Assembly: GCA_001899315.1 (NCBI GenBank)
Contig: MOYA01000001.1
Coordinates: forward strand, 3,148,374-3,212,373
Direction of reading: 5' to 3'
Source: Candidatus Obscuribacter phosphatis
Lineage (GTDB): Bacteria > Cyanobacteriota > Vampirovibrionia > Obscuribacterales > Obscuribacteraceae
Length of the DNA: 64,000 nucleotides
The translations under genes were made by a program, and so were the position numbers. The notes below the pieces were generated by a model, which worked only from the letters and a program-made list of their open reading frames with translations, was not told the DNA's origin and ran no database searches. Every line of letters begins with the position of its first letter. The stretch's first letter is position 1. Shown here piece after piece: positions 16,901-26,322 of the stretch.

Positions 16901-18652
16901 CTATGGCAAAGTTCTGGACCACTTCAAAACTTGGTCACGAAGCACAATCTTAGCCTCGCTGAAATAGAGATCAGATGCAGCCTTTGCATCAGCATGAGCT
17001 TTATCAAAATTGCCTAGCCCTGCTTCCGCCTGAGCCCTAAAAAACAATGCACCAGCTATATCTTTGGGTGAGACCAAGGCTCTCTCGCAAGCACCAAGAG
17101 CTTCTCTATACTGTTTGTTCTTCACATATAGCCCTGCCAGTCTAGTATAGAGCTCAACTGTCTCAGGACCAGGAATACGTTCGCCAATGAACTCTTTAAG
17201 ATGCTCTATTGCACCTTCTAGATTTCCCATCTTTTCTTCAACAAGAGACAGTTGATCAAGATAAGAGCGGCCGCCGAGAGTAACGGCTCGCCTTGCATCG
17301 ACCAAGGCCTCGGCAAAGCGCCCGAGGGCGCAGTAAGCAATAGCTCTATCTACAAATAGACTAACCATTTTGTCATCTCGCTCAATGGCTTTGGTAAGTA
17401 TGCTGACTTTCTTTTCGTCATTGTTCCAACAACCGAGAGCCCTCATCTTGAGCTGATCTAGCGAGAGTTCTTTCTCTGGACGAAAGGTCACAAACCTAAT
17501 ATCCTTCAAAACGCGAGCGCCGCCACGCCCAAACCGCAGTAATAGCTGACCGGAGGGTAGCTTCCAGCCCTCCCAATACTGGGGAACCTCAAACTCGCAG
17601 GCAGAGAGAATTCTGCCACCATTTGCCGTGAGTAATGAGCATACTTCAGACTGAGGAACACAACACTGGTCTACCGCAATTCCCAGACTCACGGACTCAC
17701 CAGTTTGCAGCTTACTCTCATCTGACCGGTACTCCAAACTACAAAACGGGTTAATATCACCAACTTTTTGATATACATTGCGCCAAGTCTCGCCAGGCAA
17801 CTTAATTCGAGCACCTACAATTCGATTCAACTGAGCGATGCTCAACGGTTTCTTTGATGTGCTAAAAAAATTCACTAACTCAACTACTCTATCCTTCCCC
17901 TCTGCCGGAAGTTGCGATGCGTTGAGCTCAAAAGGCGCACCTAGTTTGATTCGTTCCATGAGAAGGTTCGCCGCACGGACACAACTCTCTGCACCTTCAC
18001 TATCATCTCGATAGTAAATTACGGCCGCTTCCTTCAAATCTCTAACTGCGCGTTCATAGCGCCTCAAGCGGTACTCGACTAAAGCCCGAAACTGAAGCCA
18101 AGGACCTAGCTCTTGTGCACTGTGATATTTGGAGTAAGAAATTCTGCTATCACGAACACTATTGTCTGCAATTTCTCTGGCCTCCTCAAATCGGCCTTCT
18201 TGCAAAAGAAGTCTGGCAATCAAGGCGTTCGAAGCCGACAGCTTGGCGTGCCGAATGGCATCATCAATTCTTCCAACCCGTTCACAAGCTATTGCAAACT
18301 CATACTCAGCCGGCTGCCGGAAAAATTGAGCAACATCCCACTTTGGCAAGCCCTCAGTGTAGTCGGCAATAGCTTCCTTATAATGCCCGGCCGCTAAAAG
18401 ATTGCGAGCACGGCGAAGCTGCAATGGAAGCCGGAGTCTAGAGCCAGATGGACGCTCCTCATCCTGCTCAGGGGTGCTGTGCGCCGGGAAACAATACGTT
18501 TTCTGCATTAAGTTTGGCAACGGAACGACAACTTCGCCAGTTACTAAGTCTGGATCGTAAGTGGCGGCTAAGGCGCAATTCGCAGGCTTAGTTGATCCGA
18601 CAATCAAAAACAAAATAGCTAAAGCAGCTTGCCTTCTTTGATAGAGACTCAC
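16901..18652 (-). CDS. Exported TPR protein
   Basis: A 583-residue protein with a GTG start and GAAGGTAA site. The signal peptide is at 1-30 (RRQAALAILFLIVGS...CALA). TPR-like helices occupy about 75-225 (NLLAAGHYKEAIADYTEGL, YERAVRDLKEAAVIYY). A non-repeat central region (about 245-385) includes IAQLNRIVGARIKLPGETW and may be a separate globular domain. A second TPR block lies at 395-575 (FAEALVDARRAVTL, YREALGACERALV). It is predicted periplasmic. The central domain is not recognised. Confidence 0.75.
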   Translation of the reverse strand: MSLYQRRQAALAILFLIVGSTKPANCALAATYDPDLVTGEVVVPLPNLMQKTYCFPAHSTPEQDEERPSGSRLRLPLQLRRARNLLAAGHYKEAIADYTEGLPKWDVAQFFRQPAEYEFAIACERVGRIDDAIRHAKLSASNALIARLLLQEGRFEEAREIADNSVRDSRISYSKYHSAQELGPWLQFRALVEYRLRRYERAVRDLKEAAVIYYRDDSEGAESCVRAANLLMERIKLGAPFELNASQLPAEGKDRVVELVNFFSTSKKPLSIAQLNRIVGARIKLPGETWRNVYQKVGDINPFCSLEYRSDESKLQTGESVSLGIAVDQCCVPQSEVCSLLTANGGRILSACEFEVPQYWEGWKLPSGQLLLRFGRGGARVLKDIRFVTFRPEKELSLDQLKMRALGCWNNDEKKVSILTKAIERDDKMVSLFVDRAIAYCALGRFAEALVDARRAVTLGGRSYLDQLSLVEEKMGNLEGAIEHLKEFIGERIPGPETVELYTRLAGLYVKNKQYREALGACERALVSPKDIAGALFFRAQAEAGLGNFDKAHADAKAASDLYFSEAKIVLRDQVLKWSRTLP

Positions 18653-19012
18653 ACTAAATTACCTTCGACTGATAGTTGAGCAAGCAGCATCAATTGATGC
18701 GGAAGAAGCTATAGCACTGGCATACTATCGCATTTAAGTCCGCGCGAACAATAGTTCATCGCTTACAAAGCCTTATTGTACAGCGCTCCATCATTACTTA
18801 CCAAAAACTGGGCCCCATCGACTCGGTTCTATTCCATAATACATATGCTTCTTTTCTTGAAAGGCACGTGAAAGTCCATCACAGACTCTCAAATAACCCG
18901 CTTCACTCATCAAAAATTTCCAATTTCAGCCCTCCCCACACCCAAATCTCACCCAAAATCGCCAGATTCTGCTAACTTATGCAGACCCCTAACTGATCAA
19001 GCGAAGGTGAAC
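18653..19012. other. Divergent intergenic region
   Basis: The space lies between divergently transcribed genes, so it should hold both promoters. I could not pick convincing -35/-10 pairs. There is no RNA gene or coding signal. Confidence 0.4.
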
Positions 19013-19240
19013 ATGCCCCATATAGTCGTGAAACTCTGGCCAGGCAGCACAGAGGAACAGAAGCAGAAGCTTGCCGATGAAATTGTCAAAGCCGGTGCTG
19101 ACATTTTGGGCAAGGGTGACGCCTATTTTTCGGTTGACATAGAAGAAGTCGAATCAACCGACTGGGCCGAGCAAGTCTATAAACCCGAAATAATTGGGCG
19201 TTGGGATAATCTCTATCGCAAACCCGGGTACAAAATGTGA
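19013..19240 (+). CDS. 4-oxalocrotonate tautomerase-family protein
   Basis: A 75-residue protein. The ATG at 19013 is chosen over the GTG at 19007 because it gives Met-Pro, and Pro1 after Met removal is the catalytic base of this family; AAGGTG sits at the right distance. PHIVVKLWPGSTEEQKQKLADEIV matches the family's beta-alpha start. Length is near the usual 60-80. It should catalyse keto-enol tautomerisation; the substrate is unknown. Its stop overlaps the GTG of the lipase gene (GTGA), so the two are co-translated. Confidence 0.85.
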   Translation: MPHIVVKLWPGSTEEQKQKLADEIVKAGADILGKGDAYFSVDIEEVESTDWAEQVYKPEIIGRWDNLYRKPGYKM

Positions 19241-21222
19241 TCTTAAAATTCAAAGCCACAGCAAAGCGAAGCAGCCGCGTAGCTTCGCCAGCATCGCCTA
19301 CCCTTGCCTCTTGCGCTCTAATGTCGGCACTAGTTTCCACTCTCGGTTTGCTGACAATTTTGCCAGCCACAACTGCCCGGGCCCAAGAACTCGACCAAGA
19401 ACCAGACCAAAGCCAACTCCAATCCCAAAGCCAATCCCAAAGCCAAACTCAAACACAATCCCAATCCCACCCCCAAAGCTCTCTTCAAACAGCATCTCAA
19501 TCTACAAGTAAGCCGGACAGCCAAAATGCTGTTCCTCAAAACATCTTCAACCTAGACCTTTGCACTCTCGCCTATCAGCTCTATCATCAGTCTTTGTGCC
19601 TGCCACTCGACCCTTGGTACGACATGATGTCGAGGGTGGGCAGCGACAGACGCGACAATATCTGTCGCTTCACCCACGAATACGCCGCCGCTCTAGGCGC
19701 TCGCCCTAGCTTTTACAGCGGGCCCAATGCCATTCGCGGCTGGGGTAACAGCAATCTCAATTTAGACCCCATTTTGACCAACTATAAAACACTCGACGTC
19801 ACCTTACCCGCTTTTACCCGAGATGGTGAGCGCTATCTGGCAGTTGCGGCACCAGACCATATAACAAAAAACATCAAAACTATCGAAGGCATTCGTTACC
19901 GCTCAAAACCAACAGCCTATCCTCACAACGACACTGAAAGATTTTCAATCAAAGACTATGCAAAAGGCAGCGACCATATAGTAGTTTTTGAAGGCGGCAC
20001 CGGCAGTGATGGCAGTAAAGATCCTTCTTGGAGTCTAATGGGCTTTGTCTTGATGCACAAGACCGCCACCGGATATGATGCTCATATTGTCTTTAGAGGC
20101 AGTCGCAGTGGCGCATCGCTGTCAAAAACAGTCTGGAGAGCGCAGAACATTATCGGCGAGCACAAAGGCAATCCTGATTGGATTACCGACCTGCGCAGCA
20201 ATAGTCAAATAGAGAAACCACTGCTTAGCAAAGTCGGCAAAGTCACTGCCGGCTTTGCTGATTCTTTGCCCACTATGCTTGGTACAATCAGCGCCGCCTG
20301 CCAATATCTTGCGGCGAAATATCCGCCGCCCGAGCATATTTATATAACCGGTCACAGCCTTGGTGCCGGTCTAGCCAGTCAATTCACTGGTGCACTGGCA
20401 CAAGGTGAGTATGGGCAGCAGCTGCGCCAAGAAGTAAATTCATGGGACTGGAATAAAGCGGCTCTGGTGGCTTATGCCCAGCCGATTGCCGGCAGCCCCG
20501 AGTTTGCTCAAAATTTTGACAAGCTGATGCCCAATGCCGAACACTACTGGGTGGAAGGCGACACCGTGGTTGAAGCCACCGAAAACGGCATAGTCGGTCT
20601 TTTGATAGACAAAGGCGAGCACTGCGGCAAACAAATCAAACTAATGCCTGTGGCTAACTGCCAAGACAATGTGCACGAAGTCTTTGTCATTAGAGACGCT
20701 CTGGTGCGCGACTTAGCCAAAAGCCAAACCGAGCTGGCGAGCGCCCTGGGTCAATATAACAGCTGGGGCTATTATCAAACAATGCTCAAGATGCTCGACG
20801 GCAAAGCCGACAACTATGTCTATCCGGGTGCAACAGCCCCTAAACTGGTCACCACTGAAAACTTGCCAAAGATGCTACAGAACTATGCATTTGGGCAAGA
20901 GTTTGCTGCCTGGCTTGAGAATGTCTATGCCCGCATGATCGCCGAAAAGAGTAGCTATATTGGTCCAAAGTTTCAAAGCACCCTTGATGAAAGGAAGCAG
21001 GTTGTACTCGATTTGGTGAAACGTATGCGCCAACCAAGAGAAATAGACGCACTAGAAAGAGAAGCCACTTTGCTGGATGGCAACTTGGGGCTCACCAATG
21101 AAGAGCAGTGGATTTATTGCGGCACGATTCTATCTGAAATTGAAAAGGCAAATCTGCCTCTTCCCGAGCTTTTGACTAAGCCTGCCATCAAGACTAATCT
21201 CGACTCAAAATTTGACGAATAA
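19237..21222 (+). CDS. Exported class 3 lipase-like protein
   Basis: A 661-residue protein with a GTG start overlapping the tautomerase stop. The signal peptide is at about 1-50 (LASCALMSALVSTLGLLTILPATTARA). A Gln/Ser repeat linker occupies about 55-85. The alpha/beta-hydrolase nucleophile elbow is GHSLGAG with Ser374, preceded by IYITGHS, as in class 3 lipases. Asp and His partners are plausible further on (GDTVVEATENG; DNVHEVFV). It probably hydrolyses lipid esters outside the cytoplasm. The C-terminal 150 residues are helical and unassigned. Confidence 0.8.
   Translation: MILKFKATAKRSSRVASPASPTLASCALMSALVSTLGLLTILPATTARAQELDQEPDQSQLQSQSQSQSQTQTQSQSHPQSSLQTASQSTSKPDSQNAVPQNIFNLDLCTLAYQLYHQSLCLPLDPWYDMMSRVGSDRRDNICRFTHEYAAALGARPSFYSGPNAIRGWGNSNLNLDPILTNYKTLDVTLPAFTRDGERYLAVAAPDHITKNIKTIEGIRYRSKPTAYPHNDTERFSIKDYAKGSDHIVVFEGGTGSDGSKDPSWSLMGFVLMHKTATGYDAHIVFRGSRSGASLSKTVWRAQNIIGEHKGNPDWITDLRSNSQIEKPLLSKVGKVTAGFADSLPTMLGTISAACQYLAAKYPPPEHIYITGHSLGAGLASQFTGALAQGEYGQQLRQEVNSWDWNKAALVAYAQPIAGSPEFAQNFDKLMPNAEHYWVEGDTVVEATENGIVGLLIDKGEHCGKQIKLMPVANCQDNVHEVFVIRDALVRDLAKSQTELASALGQYNSWGYYQTMLKMLDGKADNYVYPGATAPKLVTTENLPKMLQNYAFGQEFAAWLENVYARMIAEKSSYIGPKFQSTLDERKQVVLDLVKRMRQPREIDALEREATLLDGNLGLTNEEQWIYCGTILSEIEKANLPLPELLTKPAIKTNLDSKFDE
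19395..19500 (+). repeat. Hexamer-like repeat coding a Gln/Ser linker
   Basis: Runs of CCAAAG and CCAATC words encode alternating Gln-Ser after the signal peptide of the lipase. Such tracts are prone to slippage and vary in length between strains. Confidence 0.7.
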
Positions 21223-21373
21223 ATCGAATCAAAGCCCCCTATCATCTAGAACACAAAATACTTAGCCAGACAAATATCAACCCAAAGCTTTAGCTCTTAA
21301 GCATGATGGCCACCAAGCTCGCCTCTGCCAGACTATTGGCAAAACACTTGCTGACGGAAACGCTGAGGTAAAG

Positions 21374-23221
21374 ATGGGGCATCTAAGCAGTCTACGAAAT
21401 CTACATAATATTGGTGGGCAGAGGCAAAGAAAGCCGCTGCAAGCGCTATTATGTGCCGCGCTTCTGCTCGTCCCCAGTATTGCCGCGACCACACCGGCGA
21501 TAGCCGCAGCCCCACAGGTCAAACAATTGAAAGCGCCAGCAGCTCAGACCCAAGACCGACCAATCAAAGATAAATGGGCGCTGGTTGTGGGCATCAGTCA
21601 GTTTGCCGACAAAGGCATCAACCTAAAGTATCCAGCTAAAGATGCCACCGACTTCTATAATTTTCTTATTGGCCCGGGGCATTTCAGCAAAGACCATGTG
21701 CGCCTATTGACCAACGAAAAGGCTACGCGCGCCAATATCCTGGCCACAATAGGCGACCGCTGGTTGCCGAGGGTGGCTCATCCAGACGACTTAGTGGTGG
21801 TCTATATCAGCAGCCACGGCAGCCCAGCCGACCTTGATGTCGGCGGCGTCAACTATATCGTCGCCCACGATACAGATCCCGAATCGCTCTATGCCACAGG
21901 CATACCTATACAAGACTTGATGCGCATTATCAAGGCGAGGGTGCATTGCGAAAGAGTTGTGATTATCTTAGATGCCTGCCACAGCGGTGCGGCATCGACC
22001 GATAGCAAAGGGCTCTCTCGCACTGCCAACGTCAGTGCCGATGCAGTGGTCGCCGGCACCGGACAGCTGGTTATCGCGTCAAGCAAGCCCGACCAAGTCT
22101 CATGGGAAAGCAAGAACTACCAAAACAGTGTTTTCACATATAGATTAATAGAAGCCCTCAAGCAGAATGGAGGAAAAACACCGCTTGGTGCAGTCTTTCA
22201 AAACATGAAAGACAATGTCGAGAATGAGGTTCTGCGCGACCGTGGTCATATGCAGAGTCCCGAGATGAAGAGCCGCTGGGATGGAAGCGAATTATGCCTG
22301 GCGGCGCCGCCGACCGCGCCGAGGGCGGGTCTTGAACTGCCGGAAGCACTCGATATTACTTCCACTAGCGTTGGCGCTGGGCAAAATAATGCAGGCAGCA
22401 GTCAAAAATCAGAGAGTGCCTCGCAACCGAAAGAGAGACCGCTGCCGCCAAAGACCGTTCTAAATAACGGTAATATTTATCGCGTCTTTAACAGCCCAAG
22501 CAAACCATGTCGCTTTGAAATAGATGGATCGGCGCTTGTCACCTATCTAATGAGCTATCACTGGAACGAAGGTCGAGGAAAAACACCGGGCACACTTAGT
22601 TTAAGACGGGCGGACGGCACTACTTATGGACCATTTCAAACCGAAGGCAAACCTGGTCAAGGCGGTGTGCCTGACGCATACTGGGAATGCCAGCCCATGG
22701 TGACGATTGCACCGGGCAGCTACACTGTGATAGACAGCGACCCGTCCACATGGTCTCAAAACGACCTATCGGGTAATGCTGGCATTGCCAAAGTGAAGGT
22801 GGCACCGGCGAAAAGTACGTCGGTAACTATGCGCAATTTAAAGCGAGAGCCAATCAACACAGTCTTTAACAACGGCAATATCGCCGCGGTCTTCAATCGA
22901 CCAAGTCGTCTCACCTGGTTTAGCATCAAAGCGCCGCTGCTTGTCACCAATATGATGAACTATCACTGGAATGATGCACATGGACAAGACCCTGGTGAGA
23001 TTGGACTGGTACATCAGGACGGTACTATTTATGGACCTTGGCGCACTCATACCGCCCCTGGTCAGGGCGGTGTGCCAAATGCCTATTGGCTATGCGAACC
23101 CGAGGTGGTTCTCAAACCCGGCATTTATATGGTCACCGACAGTGATACCAGCACTTGGTCGCAAAATATTGAAAGCAAAAATCAGGGCATCACCGAAATC
23201 AAAGGTGTCTTTCAAGATTGA
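21374..23221 (+). CDS. Exported caspase-like peptidase (C14) with twin C-terminal domain
   Basis: A 615-residue protein; GAGGTAAAG precedes the ATG. The signal peptide is at about 1-48. The caspase domain spans about 60-290: KWALVVGISQF, then the catalytic dyad His148 in SSHGSP and Cys202 in DACHSGA. It is therefore predicted to be an active cysteine peptidase of the metacaspase/paracaspase type. After a Ser/Gln linker come two tandem copies of about 120 residues (about 355-480 and 495-612), sharing NNGN, YHWN, GQGGVP-x-AYW and DSD-x-STWSQN. That repeat domain is not recognised and may bind a ligand or surface. The caspase core is closely related to the one encoded at 35679. Confidence 0.88.
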   Translation: MGHLSSLRNLHNIGGQRQRKPLQALLCAALLLVPSIAATTPAIAAAPQVKQLKAPAAQTQDRPIKDKWALVVGISQFADKGINLKYPAKDATDFYNFLIGPGHFSKDHVRLLTNEKATRANILATIGDRWLPRVAHPDDLVVVYISSHGSPADLDVGGVNYIVAHDTDPESLYATGIPIQDLMRIIKARVHCERVVIILDACHSGAASTDSKGLSRTANVSADAVVAGTGQLVIASSKPDQVSWESKNYQNSVFTYRLIEALKQNGGKTPLGAVFQNMKDNVENEVLRDRGHMQSPEMKSRWDGSELCLAAPPTAPRAGLELPEALDITSTSVGAGQNNAGSSQKSESASQPKERPLPPKTVLNNGNIYRVFNSPSKPCRFEIDGSALVTYLMSYHWNEGRGKTPGTLSLRRADGTTYGPFQTEGKPGQGGVPDAYWECQPMVTIAPGSYTVIDSDPSTWSQNDLSGNAGIAKVKVAPAKSTSVTMRNLKREPINTVFNNGNIAAVFNRPSRLTWFSIKAPLLVTNMMNYHWNDAHGQDPGEIGLVHQDGTIYGPWRTHTAPGQGGVPNAYWLCEPEVVLKPGIYMVTDSDTSTWSQNIESKNQGITEIKGVFQD

Positions 23222-23378
23222 GACAGTCCCCCTAAAGTTGAGAGATACCCAGTTGACGATTTATTGCAATTTCATTTGCAAAGCATCAGAGTTGTGGTAC
23301 AAATAAAATATAGAAGTAATAGCAAGCAGCTTTGTGCACCAGTTAATCAAACGGGTCAAGAACAGTGTTTACGTTAAT

Positions 23379-23455
23379 CTCCCTCGGTAAAAGCAAGAGT
23401 CAGCGCCGCTCCTGGCGCCGGTCATCTTCGTTTGCATGTTTTACCGCGTCGGGAG
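23379..23455 (+). ncRNA. Candidate structured RNA or leader element
   Basis: Nested pairing: CTCCC (23379) with GGGAG (23451); CGGTAAAA (23385) with TTTTACCG (23439), eight pairs; and an inner GCGCC/GGCGC hairpin near 23403-23418. There is no T-run, so it is not a simple terminator. The 3' GGGAG is a possible ribosome site for a small frame at 23465, so the stem could mask it. No known RNA family was recognised. Confidence 0.4.
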
Positions 23456-23464
23456 TACAACACA

Positions 23465-23578
23465 ATGCTTTATCTAAATTCTCAAAATAGAATCAATTCA
23501 TCGCTCCACCATGTCTCAGCAAAGCCGCACAAGTTCTTGATTTCGTGCGTGCATTTCTGGCGTTCAGAAATAGAGTAG
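23465..23578 (+). CDS. Possible 37-residue small protein
   Basis: The ATG lies nine bases after GGGAG and the frame closes with TAG at 23576-23578. The product (MLYLNSQNRINSSLHH...FWRSEIE) has no recognisable motif. It is supported only by the ribosome-site spacing; it could equally be chance. Confidence 0.25.
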   Translation: MLYLNSQNRINSSLHHVSAKPHKFLISCVHFWRSEIE

Positions 23579-23651
23579 CGCCCAGCTAATTGGCAATATA
23601 CAAAAAGAATGCAGATCAAAAGATGTAGCTAATCCTACATCTCTCACTTCT

Positions 23652-23723
23652 GCGTCGCAGGACATGGTGTCCAAACTTCCTCCAAAGTTGTAGGAGCAGG
23701 TTCGATTCCTGCGCGGCGCGCCA
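23652..23723 (+). tRNA. tRNA-like sequence, irregular (possibly degenerate)
   Basis: The acceptor arms GCGTCGC/GCGGCGC pair over all seven positions (one T:G), the T-arm GCAGG TTCGATT CCTGC is perfect and CCA is encoded. The D-arm is very short (GAC/GTC with about five loop bases). The anticodon arm pairs as AACTT/AAGTT with a six-base loop CCTCCA, one base too few. A CTCCAAA string would fit tRNA-Trp but breaks the stem. It may be a decayed or misread tRNA; identity is undecided. Confidence 0.45.
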
Positions 23724-23724
23724 T

Positions 23725-23810
23725 GGGTACGAAGCGAATTGGAAAGCAGCCTGTCTTGAAAACAGGTGCCCCAAAAGGGTTGTAGGTTCGAGTCCATACC
23801 GTACCCGCCA
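23725..23810 (+). tRNA. tRNA-Ser(TGA)-like, with one-base irregularities
   Basis: Perfect acceptor GGGTACG/CGTACCC with encoded GCCA, anticodon stem CCTGT/ACAGG with loop CTTGAAA (anticodon TGA), and a long variable arm GCCC-CAAAA-GGGT as in serine tRNAs. The T-stem pairs GTAGG with CC-TAC only if one A is bulged, and one extra G lies between the D-arm and anticodon stem. It may be functional, decayed or affected by a sequence error. Confidence 0.6.
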
Positions 23811-23886
23811 CTTCAAAATAAATCAGTCACAAAAGGAGCCAGAAGTAAAACTCGAATTAAATCAAATCGAATCAATTCAATTCAAA

Positions 23887-26322
23887 TCAACCAGATAGCG
23901 TGCTGAGCCAGTGCTTTCCCGATGACCAACCGAGAAAGCGCCTACCACCACCGGCAGTGCCACCCGAGCTGTCGAAAGATTGCCCTGCCGAAATATCTCT
24001 CAAACCAATTAAGATTGGCGCCAATCTATTATCGAGGTCTTTCTGACTCGCACGTTCAGAAAGCTTTGCCAGATGCTCTTCCATAAATAGCAAACAAGGT
24101 TCGATAGAAATGCCCTTGCTCTGCAATAAAGAAAGATAGAAAACTATTTGTCGAAATCCGTAGGCAGCATTTTTGATTCGACGCAATTCAATGCGCCAAT
24201 CGTTGACCCTCATCGACAAAAGAGCCACTATAGAAACGAAAGCAGACTGCACCATGTTCTCTAGATGCAGCCTAGCGTCAGACTTAAGATCAAGAGCGAC
24301 AACCAGCGAAGCCATATTGTGCGTGGTGACAATCTGTGCTTGCTCGATGATGCGCCCGTTCTCAGCACAATTTCTTCTACCACTGCCACCGGTCTCTGCC
24401 AGCCCGGCCATTCTAGTGCAAACGCGCCCAAACTCTTTCGATAGCCTGACACCCTCTGTTTCACCCGGTGCGGCGATACTTCTTATCTCAGAATAATCAA
24501 TGCCGTAATAACTTTGATATAAAGACCCCTCCAACAATTGGGCAGCATCTCTTGCGGCAAACAAAAACTTCTCACTGAAGTCACCCATAAAGATATCCAC
24601 AGCCAGCTCATAGATCAGCGGCACCTTAAGCCCAGCTGCGGCAGTGAGGGTCAAAAGCTCGCTCACCACCTTGTTTGGCAAAATAGAATGAGGGAAATAA
24701 TTGAGCACCAAACAAAGAGCATCGGCAAGCGCCTCTTTAGCAGCAGCCCGCAGAGAACCCTCCTCGGCCATATCTAAAATGAAGGGCGACAAGGCAGAAA
24801 CCCAGGGCAGTTCGGCAAAGCGCACCTGGCTTTCATAATTGAGCAATAAAAGTGAGCGCCGCTGTCTAAAGGCGCTATACAAAGCCAAATACAAGTTGGC
24901 AAGCCTCTCATCAGAAAGATTGCGCACCAAGGTAAGTCCGGTTAGCTCGGGTAAAAATCGACCAAACTCTTCACTAGAAGAAATTAGTCTTGCCTCAAGC
25001 AAGCCAGCAATGGGCATAGCGAGTCCTTTGCGCAGCTTGGCAGCAAAATAACCGGGAAAAGCGAGTTTATCGTCAGGCCCTGGTGACGGCAGCAAGTGCT
25101 TCAGCTCATCATCAGTAATATCAGAAAGAAGCGCCTCTATATTCTCAGCGGATAGACCGCTCTCTGGGTCAAACTTTCTAAGCCTGGCCGCCACAATTTT
25201 TCCATATTGAAAATGCGGACGCTGAGAGGCTTGCCTTTGCTGCATAGCTCTCAGGCTTTTTAGTTTTTCACTGCCCGGCAGTCCATTCTTATATATGTAC
25301 GCTGCCAAAAGCGACTTAATCCAAGAGGGCTTGATGCGCTCAGCCTTGCGATTCTCTACAAAATCTTGGAAGCACAAAAAGAGCTTATGCTTAATTGACT
25401 TTTCATACTTACAAGATTTGAGCTTGGGTAAATCTGCTTTGCATAAAGACAGTATCTTAGCGGCACGATCAAACCACCCAGCATCGACTTTTTGAAGAGG
25501 CTCACCGCCGTGCACCAAAGGTTGCTTAAACTGATCACGCACTAAACCATTACCGTCGCGCACAAATTGCGGCGCTTCACCAACAACAGTTTCAAGCAAA
25601 AGAGCCACCATCTGATCATATAGCGGCAATGAAGCAAGCACCTGCTTCATCAGCTTTACATCAGAGGTTTCTTGCATGTTGTCGAACTTGCGGCTCAGCT
25701 CAAAGCATGTCATTACCGAAAAGAGATCACCGCCGGGCGCCTGACTTACAACACCATGACTTACATCACAATAAATGCCAGCCACCGGATAAAAAGCCAA
25801 CTCTGAAAAGAAAGGCACCAGCTTATCTATCAAGTCTTGAGCCCGTTCCACTTCACCCTTTTCCACCAAATAGCAAGCCACCAGCAAAGCACCATGTTCC
25901 GGCACTAGCAAACGATAGCTCTTAGCAGTCAAAAGTCTGGACAAATCTTGAGCGCCGCTTTCTTCTAGAAAATAACTATTGAGCGCCGCCCGCATGGCGG
26001 CAGGCCCTGGTTGAGCCGGGAAATCACCAGGAGACTTAGCGGCAATCTCGGCATATTTTGCTCTTTCAGCTTGACAAACTTCGCCGCCGGCCAGAAATCG
26101 TCCGGTGGCAAAGCCCCCTTTCACCACTTCAAGAGTGACCCAAGGCGGTGTGTTCTTGACCGGGGCGCGAGAGCCCACCGAAACTTCACCAGAGAGAATG
26201 CCCCAGACAACGTCGTACCAAGCCCGGACTTTCTTAGCCTTGACCGGACTATTGCCGGCCATCGCCTCCAGCAGTCGTGCCATAGGATACAGCGCACCAA
26301 CTCTTGGTTTATCGTCTGACAT
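23887..26322 (-). CDS. Large protein of unknown function
   Basis: About 811 residues from the ATG at 26322, chosen for its GAGGTC site; an upstream in-frame start at 26400 lacks one. The protein is mostly alpha-helical and Leu/Ala-rich, with no signal peptide and no convincing membrane helix. Helical pairs such as LLVACYLVEKGEVERAQDLIDKLVPFF resemble TPR- or HEAT-like solenoids. I recognise no catalytic motif. It is divergent from the DUF429-like gene. Function unknown. Confidence 0.6.
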   Translation of the reverse strand: MSDDKPRVGALYPMARLLEAMAGNSPVKAKKVRAWYDVVWGILSGEVSVGSRAPVKNTPPWVTLEVVKGGFATGRFLAGGEVCQAERAKYAEIAAKSPGDFPAQPGPAAMRAALNSYFLEESGAQDLSRLLTAKSYRLLVPEHGALLVACYLVEKGEVERAQDLIDKLVPFFSELAFYPVAGIYCDVSHGVVSQAPGGDLFSVMTCFELSRKFDNMQETSDVKLMKQVLASLPLYDQMVALLLETVVGEAPQFVRDGNGLVRDQFKQPLVHGGEPLQKVDAGWFDRAAKILSLCKADLPKLKSCKYEKSIKHKLFLCFQDFVENRKAERIKPSWIKSLLAAYIYKNGLPGSEKLKSLRAMQQRQASQRPHFQYGKIVAARLRKFDPESGLSAENIEALLSDITDDELKHLLPSPGPDDKLAFPGYFAAKLRKGLAMPIAGLLEARLISSSEEFGRFLPELTGLTLVRNLSDERLANLYLALYSAFRQRRSLLLLNYESQVRFAELPWVSALSPFILDMAEEGSLRAAAKEALADALCLVLNYFPHSILPNKVVSELLTLTAAAGLKVPLIYELAVDIFMGDFSEKFLFAARDAAQLLEGSLYQSYYGIDYSEIRSIAAPGETEGVRLSKEFGRVCTRMAGLAETGGSGRRNCAENGRIIEQAQIVTTHNMASLVVALDLKSDARLHLENMVQSAFVSIVALLSMRVNDWRIELRRIKNAAYGFRQIVFYLSLLQSKGISIEPCLLFMEEHLAKLSERASQKDLDNRLAPILIGLRDISAGQSFDSSGGTAGGGRRFLGWSSGKHWLSTLSG

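Larger units (their letters stand above)
23222..23651. other. Long intergenic region with structured-RNA candidate
   Basis: It holds the hairpin candidate at 23379-23455, a possible 37-codon gene at 23465 and an 8-bp hairpin AGATGTAG/CTACATCT at about 23619-23641, just before two tRNA-like sequences. No large gene is present. Confidence 0.5.

Noticed and set aside
23564-23816. Two minus-strand frames over the tRNA-like pair
   Set aside because: They are read antisense through tRNA-like sequences.
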